A stretch of 64,000 bases of DNA from Methanoculleus horonobensis (GTDB lineage: Archaea > Halobacteriota > Methanomicrobia > Methanomicrobiales > Methanoculleaceae), in NCBI RefSeq assembly GCF_001602375.1, contig NZ_BCNY01000008.1, positions 122,121 to 186,120 of the forward strand, read 5' to 3'. The position numbers were made by a program, and so were the translations under genes. The notes beneath the pieces were generated by a model that was not told the DNA's origin, did not search any database, and was given only the letters and a program-made list of their open reading frames with translations. Below, piece after piece: positions 26,544-35,262 of the stretch; the first letter of the stretch is position 1, and every line of letters starts with the position of its first letter.

Positions 26544-26985
26544 CTTCCAGTTCGGTGCCGGGGCCGGAACCGCGGTCTTCCCCGACGAGTGCGCCTTCCA
26601 GTTCTCGACGACCGGGCGCATCCGCCAGGTGCGCCTCGGGAAGGAGAGACTTGCAACCGTTCGCGCGCAGGACGGCCGCCTGACCCTCGGGATAGCCGCA
26701 GCGGAGCGGCTCGCCGCCCATATCGCCCCCCCGGCCTACCGGGTCGTGGTGCAGGAGGACGTGGCGCCGTTCGTCGCGGACGGGAAGAACGCGATGGCGA
26801 AACACGTCGTCGCTGCCGACGAAGGTATCCGCGCAGGGGACGAGGTGCTGGTGGTGACCGGCGACGACGTCCTCCTCGCCACCGGGGCGGCTTTGCTCTC
26901 CGGGCGGGAGATACTGGCATTTAATTACGGTGTAGCGGTAAAAGTACGGCAGGGGAGAGGATCCGAATGTTTCCAGGAAAAGTAA
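26485..26985 (+). CDS. PUA-domain RNA-binding protein
   Basis: 166 residues. The C-terminal 75 residues are a PUA domain (YRVVVQEDVAPFVADGKNAMAKHVVAADEGIRAGDEVLVV), like the RNA-binding tail of archaeosine transglycosylase; the N-terminal half (RTIADFQFGAGAGTAVFPDE) fits the domain that precedes PUA in that group. ATG 26485 has GAGGAG 8 bases before it. It overlaps recJ-like by 59 and nac by 19 bases. Association with NAC and TrmI suggests a translation or tRNA role. Confidence 0.87.
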   Translation: MVSTEYSNDSSLKRIRTIADFQFGAGAGTAVFPDECAFQFSTTGRIRQVRLGKERLATVRAQDGRLTLGIAAAERLAAHIAPPAYRVVVQEDVAPFVADGKNAMAKHVVAADEGIRAGDEVLVVTGDDVLLATGAALLSGREILAFNYGVAVKVRQGRGSECFQEK

Positions 26986-27308
26986 ACCCGAAAAAGATGA
27001 AGCAGATGATGAAGCAGATGGGCATGGAGATGGAGGAGATCGAGGGCGTGGAGAAGATCGTCATCCATACACCGGCGGGAAACTACGTCTTTGATGATGC
27101 CCAGGTCGTCGCGACCACCATGCAGGGGGTCACCACCTACCAGATCACGGGCGAGGCCCGGTTCGAGGAGGCCGTCCCGGAGATCCCCGACGACGACGTC
27201 GCCCTCGTCGCATCACAGGCCGGGGCAACCGAAGAGGCCGCACGGGCGGCGCTCGTCGAGACCCGCGGCGACATCGCCGAAGCGATCCTGAAACTTGCGC
27301 AGCAATGA
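26967..27308 (+). CDS. nac: Nascent polypeptide-associated complex protein
   Basis: 113 residues: N-terminal basic/Met-rich helix (VNPKKMKQMMKQMG), central NAC beta domain (GVEKIVIHTPAGNYVFDDAQV) and C-terminal UBA domain (VALVASQAGATEEAARAALVET). It binds ribosomes near the exit tunnel and contacts emerging chains. GGAG precedes the ATG. It overlaps trmI by 4 bases. Confidence 0.96.
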   Translation: MFPGKVNPKKMKQMMKQMGMEMEEIEGVEKIVIHTPAGNYVFDDAQVVATTMQGVTTYQITGEARFEEAVPEIPDDDVALVASQAGATEEAARAALVETRGDIAEAILKLAQQ

Positions 27309-28030
27309 TCGAGATTGGCGAACGTCTTCTCCTCGTCGGTGAGGACCGCGAGTACTTCGTGACGGCGGGGGAGGGTCGGTTCTCCACCGACCGGGGGATG
27401 ATCGATCTTGCAGCCCTCGCGGGCATGAATCCGGGAGGGGAGATCCGGACTCACCTCGAGATCCCGTTCACCGTGCTCCGCCCCCGGCCGACCGACTTCT
27501 TCGTCCATGCAAAACGGAGCGGAGCACCCATGCTCCCGAAGGACATCGGGATGGTGATCGCCTACACGGGGATGAACCGCAACGACCGTGTCCTCGATGC
27601 CGGAACCGGGAGCGGCGTCGCCGCAATCTACTTCGGGAGCATCGCCCGCAGCGTGAAGACCTACGAAGTGCGCCCGGAGTTTGCGAGACTCGCCGAGAAG
27701 AACATACAAAACGCCCGCCTCGAGAACGTCGAGGTGGTCGCTGCAGACATGCTCGAAGCGACCGGCGAGTTCGACGTCGTCCACCTCGACCTCACGATAA
27801 CGCCAGCGCACGTGGAGCACGCCTTCTCGCTCCTTACCCCCGGCGGATACCTCTCCTGCTACACGCCGTTCCTTGAATACACGTTCATCGCGCTCGATGC
27901 CGCGACGCCGCTCTTCCGTGACGTTCACTGCTACGAGTGCATGGAGCGGGAACTGACGCGCTCCGCCCGGGGAACCCGGCCCTCGACCAGGGTCGGCCAC
28001 AGCGGCTACATCACGATAGCGCGAAAATAG
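27305..28030 (+). CDS. trmI: tRNA (adenine-N1)-methyltransferase, TrmI-like
   Basis: 241 residues. A short N-terminal beta domain is followed by a Rossmann methyltransferase: motif I is VLDAGTGSGVAAIYFG, the acidic motif II is TYEVRPEFA, and HLDLT is the catalytic-side motif. Archaeal TrmI methylates A57/A58 in the T-loop of tRNA. It is the last gene of the recJ-like/PUA/nac string; the next gene is convergent, 2 bases away. Confidence 0.9.
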   Translation: MIEIGERLLLVGEDREYFVTAGEGRFSTDRGMIDLAALAGMNPGGEIRTHLEIPFTVLRPRPTDFFVHAKRSGAPMLPKDIGMVIAYTGMNRNDRVLDAGTGSGVAAIYFGSIARSVKTYEVRPEFARLAEKNIQNARLENVEVVAADMLEATGEFDVVHLDLTITPAHVEHAFSLLTPGGYLSCYTPFLEYTFIALDAATPLFRDVHCYECMERELTRSARGTRPSTRVGHSGYITIARK

Positions 28031-28032
28031 AG

Positions 28033-28221
28033 TTAATATTCCTTCAGCGGTCGTTCCCACCCGGTGTAGCCGCAGTAGATGCAGCAGTCCCCGTCACAGT
28101 GCCTGCATTTTTGCGGGGGCTGCGGCACCATCACGGTGCCTTTTTTGTTGCAGTACATGCATCCGAGCCCTTCGCAGTGGCAGCAGGTTTCGGGTGCGTA
28201 CTCTACATTCTCATCAGACAT
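28033..28221 (-). CDS. Small cysteine-rich zinc-binding protein, 62 aa
   Basis: Two DnaJ-like zinc clusters are visible: CCHCEGLGCMYCNKKG and CRHCDGDCCIYCGYTG (CxxCxG-type knuckles). No catalytic domain is attached. Such mini-proteins with DnaJ-type zinc fingers occur in methanogens and have no assigned role. AGGAG lies about 10 bases before the ATG. Its 3' end nearly touches trmI. Confidence 0.8.
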   Translation of the reverse strand: MSDENVEYAPETCCHCEGLGCMYCNKKGTVMVPQPPQKCRHCDGDCCIYCGYTGWERPLKEY

Positions 28222-28288
28222 GCACTTTCTCTCCTGAAGTTACTATGAGGCGGGCGAAGGTGACAAAGGTTGTCATGGAGGTCGGGCA

Positions 28289-28320
28289 CGCACCCAAAAA
28301 AAAGGTATTTAGTGGGTGCG
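28289..28320. repeat. Inverted repeat with A-tract and TATA-like loop upstream of pyrB
   Basis: CGCACCCA/TGGGTGCG is a perfect 8-bp stem with a 16-base loop that holds an A-run and GGTATTTAG. It lies 87 bases before the pyrB ATG. A promoter element inside an operator-like palindrome, or a terminator on the minus strand (T-run in the loop), are the two readings. Confidence 0.45.
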
Positions 28321-28406
28321 CGGCGAACCACTATTCAGGAGAGAAGAGGGGCGGAACAATCCGGGCTCCCGCGCCTGATTGATCTGCTCCGGAAGGTAGC
28401 CGCACG

Positions 28407-29303
28407 ATGTACCACATTATCTCGATCCGCGATTTTGAAAGGAGCGATCTCGATTGCCTGCTCGACCGGGCGCAGGAGTTCGATACCGGCAAGTACCAGC
28501 CAGGAATGCTTGACGACAAACTCGTGGCGCTTCTCTTCTTCGAGCCCAGCACCAGGACAAGAATGTCGTTCGCGACGGCCATGGCCCGGCTCGGCGGGAG
28601 GACGATCAGCGTCGACTCCGTGGAAGCGAGTTCCATCGTCAAGGGAGAGACGCTCGCAGACACCATCCGGGTGATAAGCAGTTACGTGGACGCCATCGTG
28701 CTCAGGCACCCGAAGGAGGGGGCGGCCCGGCTCGCAAGCGAGTTCGCCACGGTGCCGGTCATCAACGCCGGCGACGGCGCGGGGCAGCACCCGAGCCAGA
28801 CGCTGCTCGACCTCTACACCATCAGGCAATCGATGCCGGTCGACGGGATCGACGTCGGGCTTTTAGGGGATCTCCGCTACGGCAGGACTGCACACTCGCT
28901 GGCGCTCGCCCTCTCCCTCTACGGCGTCACGCTGCACACGATTGCACCGGGAGGGCTCGAGATGCCGGCAAACATAGCCCTCGAACTCAGGGAGCGCGGC
29001 ATGGAGGTCGTCGAGCACGAGAACGTCGAGGAGGCGATCCGGGAACTCGACGTCCTCTACGTGACGAGAATCCAGCGCGAACGGTTCCCGGACTCGGCAT
29101 CCTACTACAACGTCGCGTCCAGTTACCGGATCACGACCGACCTTCTCGACGGTGTGAAAGAGCGGCTGATGATCCTCCACCCGCTCCCGCGCGCGGGTGA
29201 GATCGACCCGGCGGTGGACCGCACGCCGTATGCGCGCTACTTCGAGCAGGCGAGGAACGGCGTGCCCATCAGGATGGCGCTCCTCCACGAGGTGATGAAG
29301 TGA
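28407..29303 (+). CDS. pyrB: Aspartate carbamoyltransferase catalytic chain
   Basis: 298 residues. The carbamoyl-phosphate loop [12 protein letters not shown], the KGETLADT region, [22 protein letters not shown] and the terminal [10 protein letters not shown] are all present. It catalyses carbamoyl-aspartate formation in pyrimidine synthesis. It is coupled to pyrI (4-base overlap), so an allosteric heterododecamer is expected. Confidence 0.97.
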   Translation: MYHIISIRDFERSDLDCLLDRAQEFDTGKYQPGMLDDKLVALLFFEPSTRTRMSFATAMARLGGRTISVDSVEASSIVKGETLADTIRVISSYVDAIVLRHPKEGAARLASEFATVPVINAGDGAGQHPSQTLLDLYTIRQSMPVDGIDVGLLGDLRYGRTAHSLALALSLYGVTLHTIAPGGLEMPANIALELRERGMEVVEHENVEEAIRELDVLYVTRIQRERFPDSASYYNVASSYRITTDLLDGVKERLMILHPLPRAGEIDPAVDRTPYARYFEQARNGVPIRMALLHEVMK

Positions 29304-29767
29304 CCAGAAAAGACCCGTCGGGCGGGCTGCTCGTCAGCCCCATCAAGAACGGCACCGTCATCGACCATATCACGGCCGGCGAGGCGCTGAACGTCCTGCG
29401 GATCCTCGGCATCACCGGGTCGACTCCGGAATGCCTGAGCATCGCGACGAACGTCGGGAGCAAACGGATGGGGAAGAAGGATATCGTCAAGATCGAGAAC
29501 CGCGAGCTCCGCACGGAGGAGGTCGACCGGATCGCCCTGCTTGCGCCGCAGGCGAAGATCAACATCATCCGCGACTACAAGGTCGTGGAGAAGAAGGGCG
29601 TGGAGATCCCGGAGGTCATCAGGGGCGTGGTCAGGTGCCCGAACCCCGGCTGCATCACGAACACGAACGAGCCTGTCGCGAGCACGTTCGAGGTGCTCGA
29701 CAAGGGGCTGCACTGCCTCTACTGCGACTGGCTGATCAAGGACGATATCGCAAACCACATCATCTGA
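29300..29767 (+). CDS. pyrI: Aspartate carbamoyltransferase regulatory chain
   Basis: 155 residues from a GTG start overlapping the pyrB stop (GTGA). The N-terminal allosteric domain (IKNGTVIDHITAGEALNVLRIL) is followed by the four-cysteine zinc domain (RCPNPGCITN...CLYCDW) that contacts the catalytic chain. It binds CTP/ATP. Its 3' end overlaps coaD by 8 bases, tail to tail. Confidence 0.96.
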   Translation: MTRKDPSGGLLVSPIKNGTVIDHITAGEALNVLRILGITGSTPECLSIATNVGSKRMGKKDIVKIENRELRTEEVDRIALLAPQAKINIIRDYKVVEKKGVEIPEVIRGVVRCPNPGCITNTNEPVASTFEVLDKGLHCLYCDWLIKDDIANHII

Positions 29768-30218
29768 TCAGGCGTCCGTGCCGGTCGATCTCCCCCCGGC
29801 AGATCCGGGTGCTCGAGATCCGCCGACCGTCCTCGGCGAGGACGCATGAGATCTCGTGAAGGTCCACCTTTCTCTTTCCGCGCTCGCGCCGGAGTTCGTT
29901 GATCACCACGGCGACCGGGAAGGTCTCTTCGGAGACGACGAGGATATCGAAGTCGGCGTCGAGGGCGCTGCCGTAGCGGTCAACGAGCGGTTCGACCTTC
30001 CACGTTGCGGTGTAGCCGTGTTCGCGAATGAACAACGTGATGTTCTCGAGCCGTTTTTCGTAGGTGTGGACGGGATGCACCTTTGCACCGGCAAACTCGT
30101 CGGTCGTCAACCCGATGGTCACCTCACCATCAGGCCCGGCGAGCTCGAAGGAACGGGCGAGGAGTTTCCGGTGCCCGGCATGCAGGGGATCGAACGTCCC
30201 CCCGACCATCACTTTCAT
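29760..30218 (-). CDS. coaD: Archaeal phosphopantetheine adenylyltransferase
   Basis: 152 residues of the nucleotidyltransferase fold: GGTFDPLHAGHRKLL holds the T/HxGH site and ISSTRICRGEI is the C-terminal nucleotide motif. The archaeal type makes dephospho-CoA from 4'-phosphopantetheine and ATP. It faces pyrI and shares 8 bases with it. Confidence 0.92.
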   Translation of the reverse strand: MKVMVGGTFDPLHAGHRKLLARSFELAGPDGEVTIGLTTDEFAGAKVHPVHTYEKRLENITLFIREHGYTATWKVEPLVDRYGSALDADFDILVVSEETFPVAVVINELRRERGKRKVDLHEISCVLAEDGRRISSTRICRGEIDRHGRLIR

Positions 30219-30360
30219 TCAGAGGCGTTTGCCGCGAGGGGTTTTATGGGTAGTGATCGGTGGGGTGGGCGGGTGAGGGATGTTAGAGAAGGCCCTTTAG
30301 TGATCATACTCCCGCGTTGATCATCCAACCCGCACACAGGTTTCCATTGGATATCGCCAT

Positions 30361-30565
30361 GACTGCCCCCGCCCCGTGGGGCGGGGAACGATGCTCCGCT
30401 AGGAGCGGAGTTGAAGCACCGAAGGTGCGAATGAGGAGGCCGAAGGCCGGGTGGGGTGGGGTCATAGGCTAATACCTAGGTAGAGACAGGGGAGGGAGGC
30501 GAGCCCCCCTCCCCGTCAGCCCCTCCCCAATGGCGATATCCCCACGGTCCACTGTACGTGACTTC
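30361..30565. repeat. Modular short-hairpin intergenic repeat (copy 4)
   Basis: The gap 30219-30715 has no gene. Modules in order: CCCGCCCCGTGGGGCGGG; CTCCGCTAGGAGCGGAG; AAGCACCGAAGGTGCG; GGCCGAAGGCC; TAGAGACAGGGGAGGG-type hairpin; and GGCGATATCCCCACGGTCCA. The same order occurs at 24.8 kb. Bases 30421-30450 are an exact reverse complement of 34801-34830. Confidence 0.7.
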
Positions 30566-30715
30566 TCGACGCTTGAAGTCTCAATAGCCGCATCAGCGCC
30601 AACCTGCTGCCTGAACCCCGGACTCCGCCACAGGTCGCATACGGCGCCCACCCGCCCCTCCCCTTACCCCCGATGGAGAACATTTTGTATCGCCGCAACC
30701 AATAGTAGACTCACT

Positions 30716-31207
30716 ATGGAGAGCGGAACGGTTGTGGGGAACCGCGTCTTTATCGCAGAGAACGCAACAGTCATCGGAGACGTGAGCCTCGGCGACGACG
30801 TGGGCGTCTGGTTCGGCGCCGTTGTCCGGGGGGATCGGGATACGATCACGGTCGGAACAGGCTCGAACATCCAGGACAACGCCGTCGTCCACACCACGCC
30901 CGGGTTTCCGGTCACCATCGGTGCGGAGGTCTCGGTCGGCCACGGCGCCATCCTGCACGGCTGCACCATTCGCGACCGGGTGCTCGTCGGGATGGGCGCC
31001 GTCGTCCTGAACGGCGCGGTGATAGGGGAGGGCTCCATCATCGGCGCCGGCGCGGTGGTGACGGAGGGAAAGGAGATCCCGTCAAACTCGCTCGTCCTCG
31101 GCGTGCCCGGCAAAGTGATCAGGGAGACGACGGCCGAGCAGCAGGAGAGCATCCTCCACAACGCGCGCGAATACGTCAAACTCTCCGGGAGATACCGCCA
31201 TGACTGA
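30716..31207 (+). CDS. Gamma-class carbonic anhydrase-like left-handed beta-helix protein
   Basis: 163 residues of hexapeptide repeats (VFIAENATVIGDVSLGDDVGV onward) with a C-terminal helix. Three histidines in VVHTTPGF, VSVGHGAILHGC match the zinc ligands of the gamma-carbonic anhydrase family, which hydrates CO2; many relatives have not been shown active. No signal peptide, so it is cytoplasmic, unlike secreted Cam. No Shine-Dalgarno is seen before ATG 30716. It opens an operon: the next gene starts 8 bases before its stop. Confidence 0.87.
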   Translation: MESGTVVGNRVFIAENATVIGDVSLGDDVGVWFGAVVRGDRDTITVGTGSNIQDNAVVHTTPGFPVTIGAEVSVGHGAILHGCTIRDRVLVGMGAVVLNGAVIGEGSIIGAGAVVTEGKEIPSNSLVLGVPGKVIRETTAEQQESILHNAREYVKLSGRYRHD

Positions 31208-32474
31208 GGTCGTCGTCATCGGCGCCGGGGTCGCGGGCATCCAGGCGGCGCTCGACCTTGCCGACCACAACATCCACGTCCACCTCATCGAGCGCGAACC
31301 GACCATCGGCGGACACATGGCCCAGCTCGACAAGACGTTCCCCACGAACGACTGCTCGATGTGCATCCTCTCTCCGAAGATGGTCGAGGTGGCCCGGCAC
31401 CCAAACGTCACCATCCACACCTGCTCCGAGGTCGAGGGGATCGAGGGCGAGGTGGGGAACTTCCTCGTCCGGGTCAAAAAGCACCCCCGCTACGTCCTCG
31501 AGGACGAGTGCAACGGCTGCGGGGACTGCGTCGCGATCTGCCCGGTGGAGGTCTACAACCGGTTCGACGCCGGTATCGGCGTCCGTAAGGCGATCTACAA
31601 GCCCCACGCCCAGGCGGTTCCCGACATCGTCGTCAAGGATAAGGAGCACTGCATCGAGTGCGGGCTCTGCTACGACGTCTGCGGGAAAGAGGCAATCCTT
31701 CGCGAGGACGAAGAGCGCCTGATCGAGATCAAGGCTGCAAGCATCGTCGTCGCGACCGGGTATGCGACATTCGATGCCAAAAACAAGGCGCAGCTCCGCT
31801 ACCTCATCATCCCCGACGTCATCACGAGCCTCGAGTTCGAGCGAATGATCAACGCAAGCGGCCCGACAGGCGGCAAACTGAAGAGGCTCTCGAACGGCAA
31901 GCCCCCCCGGAGCGTGGCGTTCGTCCAGTGTGTCGGCTCCCGCGACCTCTCTGTCGGCCGCCCCTACTGCTCCGGCGTCTGCTGCATGTACGCGATGAAG
32001 AACGCCACGCTCATCCGCGAGAAGAACCCCGATATCGAGGTCACCGTCTTCTACAACGACATCCGCGCATACGGCAAGGGCTACGAGGAGTACTACGAGC
32101 GGGCGAGGAGTCTCGGGGTCAGGTTCGTCCGCGGGTTCCCCGGCGAAGTGCTCGAGGAGAACGATCACCTGACGATGGTCGCGGAGAACACCGAGACCGG
32201 CGAGGTGGAGACGTTCCACCCGGACCTGGTCGTGCTCTCCGTCGGGCTCGAACCGGCTGCGGGAGCGGACGAGGTTGCCCGGATGCTCGGCATCCCACGG
32301 GACGAGTCCGGGTTCTTCGGGGTCGCCGACCAGAAACTCGGCCCCGTGCTCACGGTGAAGCCCGGGATCTACGTGGCAGGAACGGCCACCGCGCCGAAGG
32401 ACATCCCCGACTCCGTCACGATGGGTGAGGCGGCGGCCATGCGGGCGTTCCTCGACACGATCAGGGTGGGATGA
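31200..32474 (+). CDS. HdrA-like flavoprotein, core only
   Basis: 424 residues. Starts directly at the FAD Rossmann fold (VVVIGAGVAGIQAALDLA), with the conserved TFPTNDCSMCILSPKM, an inserted two-cluster ferredoxin (CNGCGDCVAICPVE and CIECGLCYDVCGKE), and PYCSGVCCMYAMK plus a late VAGTATAPKDIPDS. Full methanogen HdrA is near 650 residues; the N-terminal cluster domain and the C-terminal ferredoxin are missing here. It is therefore a core or QmoA-like relative of the electron-bifurcating subunit. No HdrB/HdrC gene is adjacent; a fused HdrC-HdrB lies at 49.3 kb. Confidence 0.87.
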   Translation: MTEVVVIGAGVAGIQAALDLADHNIHVHLIEREPTIGGHMAQLDKTFPTNDCSMCILSPKMVEVARHPNVTIHTCSEVEGIEGEVGNFLVRVKKHPRYVLEDECNGCGDCVAICPVEVYNRFDAGIGVRKAIYKPHAQAVPDIVVKDKEHCIECGLCYDVCGKEAILREDEERLIEIKAASIVVATGYATFDAKNKAQLRYLIIPDVITSLEFERMINASGPTGGKLKRLSNGKPPRSVAFVQCVGSRDLSVGRPYCSGVCCMYAMKNATLIREKNPDIEVTVFYNDIRAYGKGYEEYYERARSLGVRFVRGFPGEVLEENDHLTMVAENTETGEVETFHPDLVVLSVGLEPAAGADEVARMLGIPRDESGFFGVADQKLGPVLTVKPGIYVAGTATAPKDIPDSVTMGEAAAMRAFLDTIRVG

Positions 32475-33538
32475 GCATGCCGGAAGGGGGAGATCCCTAC
32501 ACCATCGCGTGGGATGCAGAGAACGAGTGCATCCTCTACATCGACCAGACCCTGCTCCCCGGCCGATACGAGCAGATGCGGTGCGCGACCGTCGACGACC
32601 TCGCCCGGGCGATCCGGAGACTCGAGATCCGGGGAGCGCCGGCGCTCGGGATTGCCGGCGCGATGGGCGTGGCGCTCGCCGCCGTCCGGAGCAGAGAGAC
32701 AGACCTTAAACGGTTCTCGGGCGAGGTCGGCCGGGCGGGAGACCTTCTCGCGGGCACCCGGCCGACCGCGGTGAACCTCGCGTGGGGGATCGACCGCGTG
32801 CTACGGAAGATAGCGCTGGCCGCATCGGTCGCGGAGGCGAAGAGCATGGCGGTCGCCGAGGCGAACGCCGTCGCCGAGGAGGACGAACTGACCTGCCGGA
32901 GGCTCGGCGGGTTCGGCGAAGAACTCTTCCCGGAGAGGTGCACGGTGCTCACCCACTGCAACGCGGGAGCGCTCGCCTGCCGCTGCTGGGGGACGGCGCT
33001 CGGGACGATCCGGTCGGCGATTGCCGCCGGAAAAGACGTGCGGGTGATCGCCTGCGAGACCCGGCCGCTCAACCAGGGCTCAAGGCTCACCTGCTGGGAA
33101 CTTGCCCGGGACGGGGTCGACGTGACCCTCATCCCCGACTCGTCGGCGGCATACCTGATGCGGAAGGGGATGATCGACCTCGTCGTCGTCGGTGCGGACC
33201 GGATCACGGGTGACGCGGTCTTCAACAAGATCGGAACCTACATGCATGCCGTCGCCGCTCATCACCACCGGATCCCGTTCTATGTCGCGGCGCCCGTCTC
33301 GACGTTCGACCTCTCCCGGAGGGAGACGGATATCACCGTCGAAGAGCGGGATCGCTCCGAACTCACCTACTGCGGCGATAAAAGGCTCGCGCCCGAGAGT
33401 GTGAACGTGCTCAACTACGCCTTCGACGCCACCCCGCTCGATCTCGTCGATGCGATCGTCACCGAGATCGGGGTGCTCCGGCCGCCGTATACGGAGTCGT
33501 TCCGGCTGGTCGGGATTGATGGGGAGACCAGACCATGA
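32471..33538 (+). CDS. mtnA: S-methyl-5-thioribose-1-phosphate isomerase
   Basis: 355 residues, eIF2B-like fold. RGAPALGIAGAMGVAL, THCNAGALAC (catalytic Cys region), CETRPLNQGSRLT and VGADRITGDAVFNKIGTY are the MtnA signatures. It isomerises MTR-1-P (and probably 5-deoxyribose-1-P) to the ribulose form in methionine/5'-deoxyadenosine salvage. ATG overlaps the HdrA-like stop by 4 bases, and its own stop overlaps the DUF116 start by 4. Confidence 0.93.
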   Translation: MSMPEGGDPYTIAWDAENECILYIDQTLLPGRYEQMRCATVDDLARAIRRLEIRGAPALGIAGAMGVALAAVRSRETDLKRFSGEVGRAGDLLAGTRPTAVNLAWGIDRVLRKIALAASVAEAKSMAVAEANAVAEEDELTCRRLGGFGEELFPERCTVLTHCNAGALACRCWGTALGTIRSAIAAGKDVRVIACETRPLNQGSRLTCWELARDGVDVTLIPDSSAAYLMRKGMIDLVVVGADRITGDAVFNKIGTYMHAVAAHHHRIPFYVAAPVSTFDLSRRETDITVEERDRSELTYCGDKRLAPESVNVLNYAFDATPLDLVDAIVTEIGVLRPPYTESFRLVGIDGETRP

Positions 33539-34239
33539 GTCTCTTCGATTCCGAGATCTGGATTCAGCTGATGACCATCATCGGGGAGGTCACGTTCTTC
33601 CTCATCCTCGGGATGCTGCTTGCCGCAGTGGCCCTCGCGATCATCGCCGCCGCCTCGATAACCAGGGGAAAGTTCTACTTACCACGGATCCTGATACCCG
33701 GCATGGTCCTTTTAGAGGGGCTCGTGAAGGCGTTCTGCAAACTCCTCGGGCTGGACGACAAGGATCTCATCACGTTCTTCATAACGCTTCGAAACACCAT
33801 GAACACGAAGGCCTTCTCCGAGACGCCCGTCGAGCAGCGGGCGGTCTTCCTGCCCCAATGCCTGCGGTCGGCGCAGTGTCCGGCACACCTGACGCCGGAA
33901 GGCCTCAAGTGCCGCAACTGCGGCCGTTGTTCGGTCGGGGAGAACACGGTGTGGCTTGAAAAAATCGGGTACCGGGTCTTCATCGTCCCGGGCTCGACGT
34001 TCATCAAACGGATGGTCAAGAAGTATCATCCGCGGGCGATCATCGGCGTCGGCTGCCTCATGGAGGTAAAGGACGGGATCGATATGTCCGACCGGACAGG
34101 GGTCGTCGCTATCGGTGTCGTGAACGTAAAAGACGGGTGCGTGGAGACGATAGCGGACTGGGCCGCGGTGAGAGATGCCGCCCTGCTCGGCATCAAACAC
34201 ACATCAGGTTCCGTAGACTTTCACGGCCCTGCCGAATAG
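33535..34239 (+). CDS. DUF116 membrane-anchored cysteine-rich protein
   Basis: 234 residues. One N-terminal hydrophobic segment or hairpin (VTFFLILGMLLAAVALAIIAA) precedes a soluble domain with the cysteines LPQCLRSAQCPAHLT, CRNCGRCSVG and GVGCLMEVKDG, characteristic of DUF116. The cysteine spacing suggests an iron-sulfur or zinc site. It is coupled to mtnA and overlaps the convergent beta-helix gene by 36 bases. Function unknown; the neighbourhood points to redox or sulfur chemistry. Confidence 0.85.
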   Translation: MSLFDSEIWIQLMTIIGEVTFFLILGMLLAAVALAIIAAASITRGKFYLPRILIPGMVLLEGLVKAFCKLLGLDDKDLITFFITLRNTMNTKAFSETPVEQRAVFLPQCLRSAQCPAHLTPEGLKCRNCGRCSVGENTVWLEKIGYRVFIVPGSTFIKRMVKKYHPRAIIGVGCLMEVKDGIDMSDRTGVVAIGVVNVKDGCVETIADWAAVRDAALLGIKHTSGSVDFHGPAE

Positions 34240-34614
34240 ACGCTCGCTGGTGACCTTGCCGTAGACGAAGATCGTCTCGTCGCTGTTCACGGCACCGACA
34301 CTGACCCCCGGCCGGAGGGTGACGTTGCCCCCTGCCTTGATCGAATGGAGGCACGCGTTGTCGCAGATGGTGGCGGCCTCCAGAACCCTGACCGGCCCTT
34401 TTATCCTGGCGTCATGGCCGATGACGATGCTCTCGGCCTCGACGAACCCGCCGACCGTCGAGCCGGGCCCGAGTTCGAGGCGGCCGGCAACGACCATATT
34501 GCCCCAGACGTGCGTCTCGGCAGGGGTGATGAAATTCCCATCTATCTTCACGTTTCCGTCAAAAAAGGAACCTTTCGGTGCTATATACGTGTCCCCGTGC
34601 CGGTAAACTTTCAT
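34204..34614 (-). CDS. Left-handed beta-helix (bactofilin/acyltransferase-like) protein, 136 aa
   Basis: Repeating hydrophobic-glycine pattern across the whole chain (FFDGNVKIDGNFITPAETH, VVAGRLELGPGSTVGGFVE, GNVTLRPGVSVGAV). No acyltransferase catalytic His region is evident, and the size fits polymer-forming cytoskeletal (bactofilin-like) proteins. ATG 34614 has AGGAG 6 bases upstream, better than ATG 34644. It converges with DUF116. Confidence 0.75.
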   Translation of the reverse strand: MKVYRHGDTYIAPKGSFFDGNVKIDGNFITPAETHVWGNMVVAGRLELGPGSTVGGFVEAESIVIGHDARIKGPVRVLEAATICDNACLHSIKAGGNVTLRPGVSVGAVNSDETIFVYGKVTSERLFGRAVKVYGT

Positions 34615-34800
34615 GAAGATCTCCTGGATAACAGCTCGGCCCATAACCTGATAAAATTATCAGTACGTTTGTCCGGAGATTGCAGGGCTGCATCTGTTTT
34701 TGCCGGATATTTACATCGTCGGCTGAGGCAGGAGAGATACCTGTGCTGGCCACAGCCCGGCAACCCGGGAACGCGGCGGAACCTATCGCCCCCATCCCGC

Positions 34801-35205
34801 CCGGCCTTCGGCCTCCTCATTCGCACCTTCGGTGCTCAAACTCCTGCTGTTCCAGCAGTCGTTCCCCGCCCCGAGGGGCGGGGGCAGTGAGTGGCGATAG
34901 GCGATGGTTCGGAGAACCGGAGCTAGAGCACCGAAGGTGCGAAGCCGATGGGAGGCCGTGTACGTTTCTTCCTCAGGTTCTCCCCGTGCAGTGGACTATG
35001 AGGATATCGCCATTGGGGGAACGACGTCCTGAAAGGACAGAGTTCGAGCACCAAAGGTGCAAAGAGGGGCTGACGGGGAGTGCGACGGTTCGTAGAACCG
35101 GAGCTCGACCACCGTCAGGTGCGAGGTGCGAACGGAGTGAGCATGAGAAACTCGAAGAGTTTCGAGGGGGGAGCATCCCCCTCCCCTGTCTCCGCCCAGC
35201 CCGGT
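34801..35205. repeat. Modular short-hairpin intergenic repeat (copy 5, composite, mixed orientation)
   Basis: The gap 34615-35262 has no gene. It begins with the 30-base exact reverse complement of 30421-30450, then CCCGCCCCGAGGGGCGGG, AGAGCACCGAAGGTGCGAAG, the inverted block GTGGACTATGAGGATATCGCC, TTCGAGCACCAAAGGTGC, GACCACCGTCAGGTGCGA, and ends with the inverted CCCCCTCCCCTGTCTC block. Parts of two elements in opposite orientations appear fused. Confidence 0.7.
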
Positions 35206-35262
35206 CATCTGTAGCCCGCAGTCCAACAGGGTAAAAACATCGGACCGCCGGGGTCCTCACGT

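Noticed and set aside
31200..32474. HdrA-like gene as a pseudogene remnant of full HdrA
   Set aside because: The frame is clean, starts exactly at the FAD domain, keeps all core cysteines and is translationally coupled on both sides, so a genuine short form is more likely.
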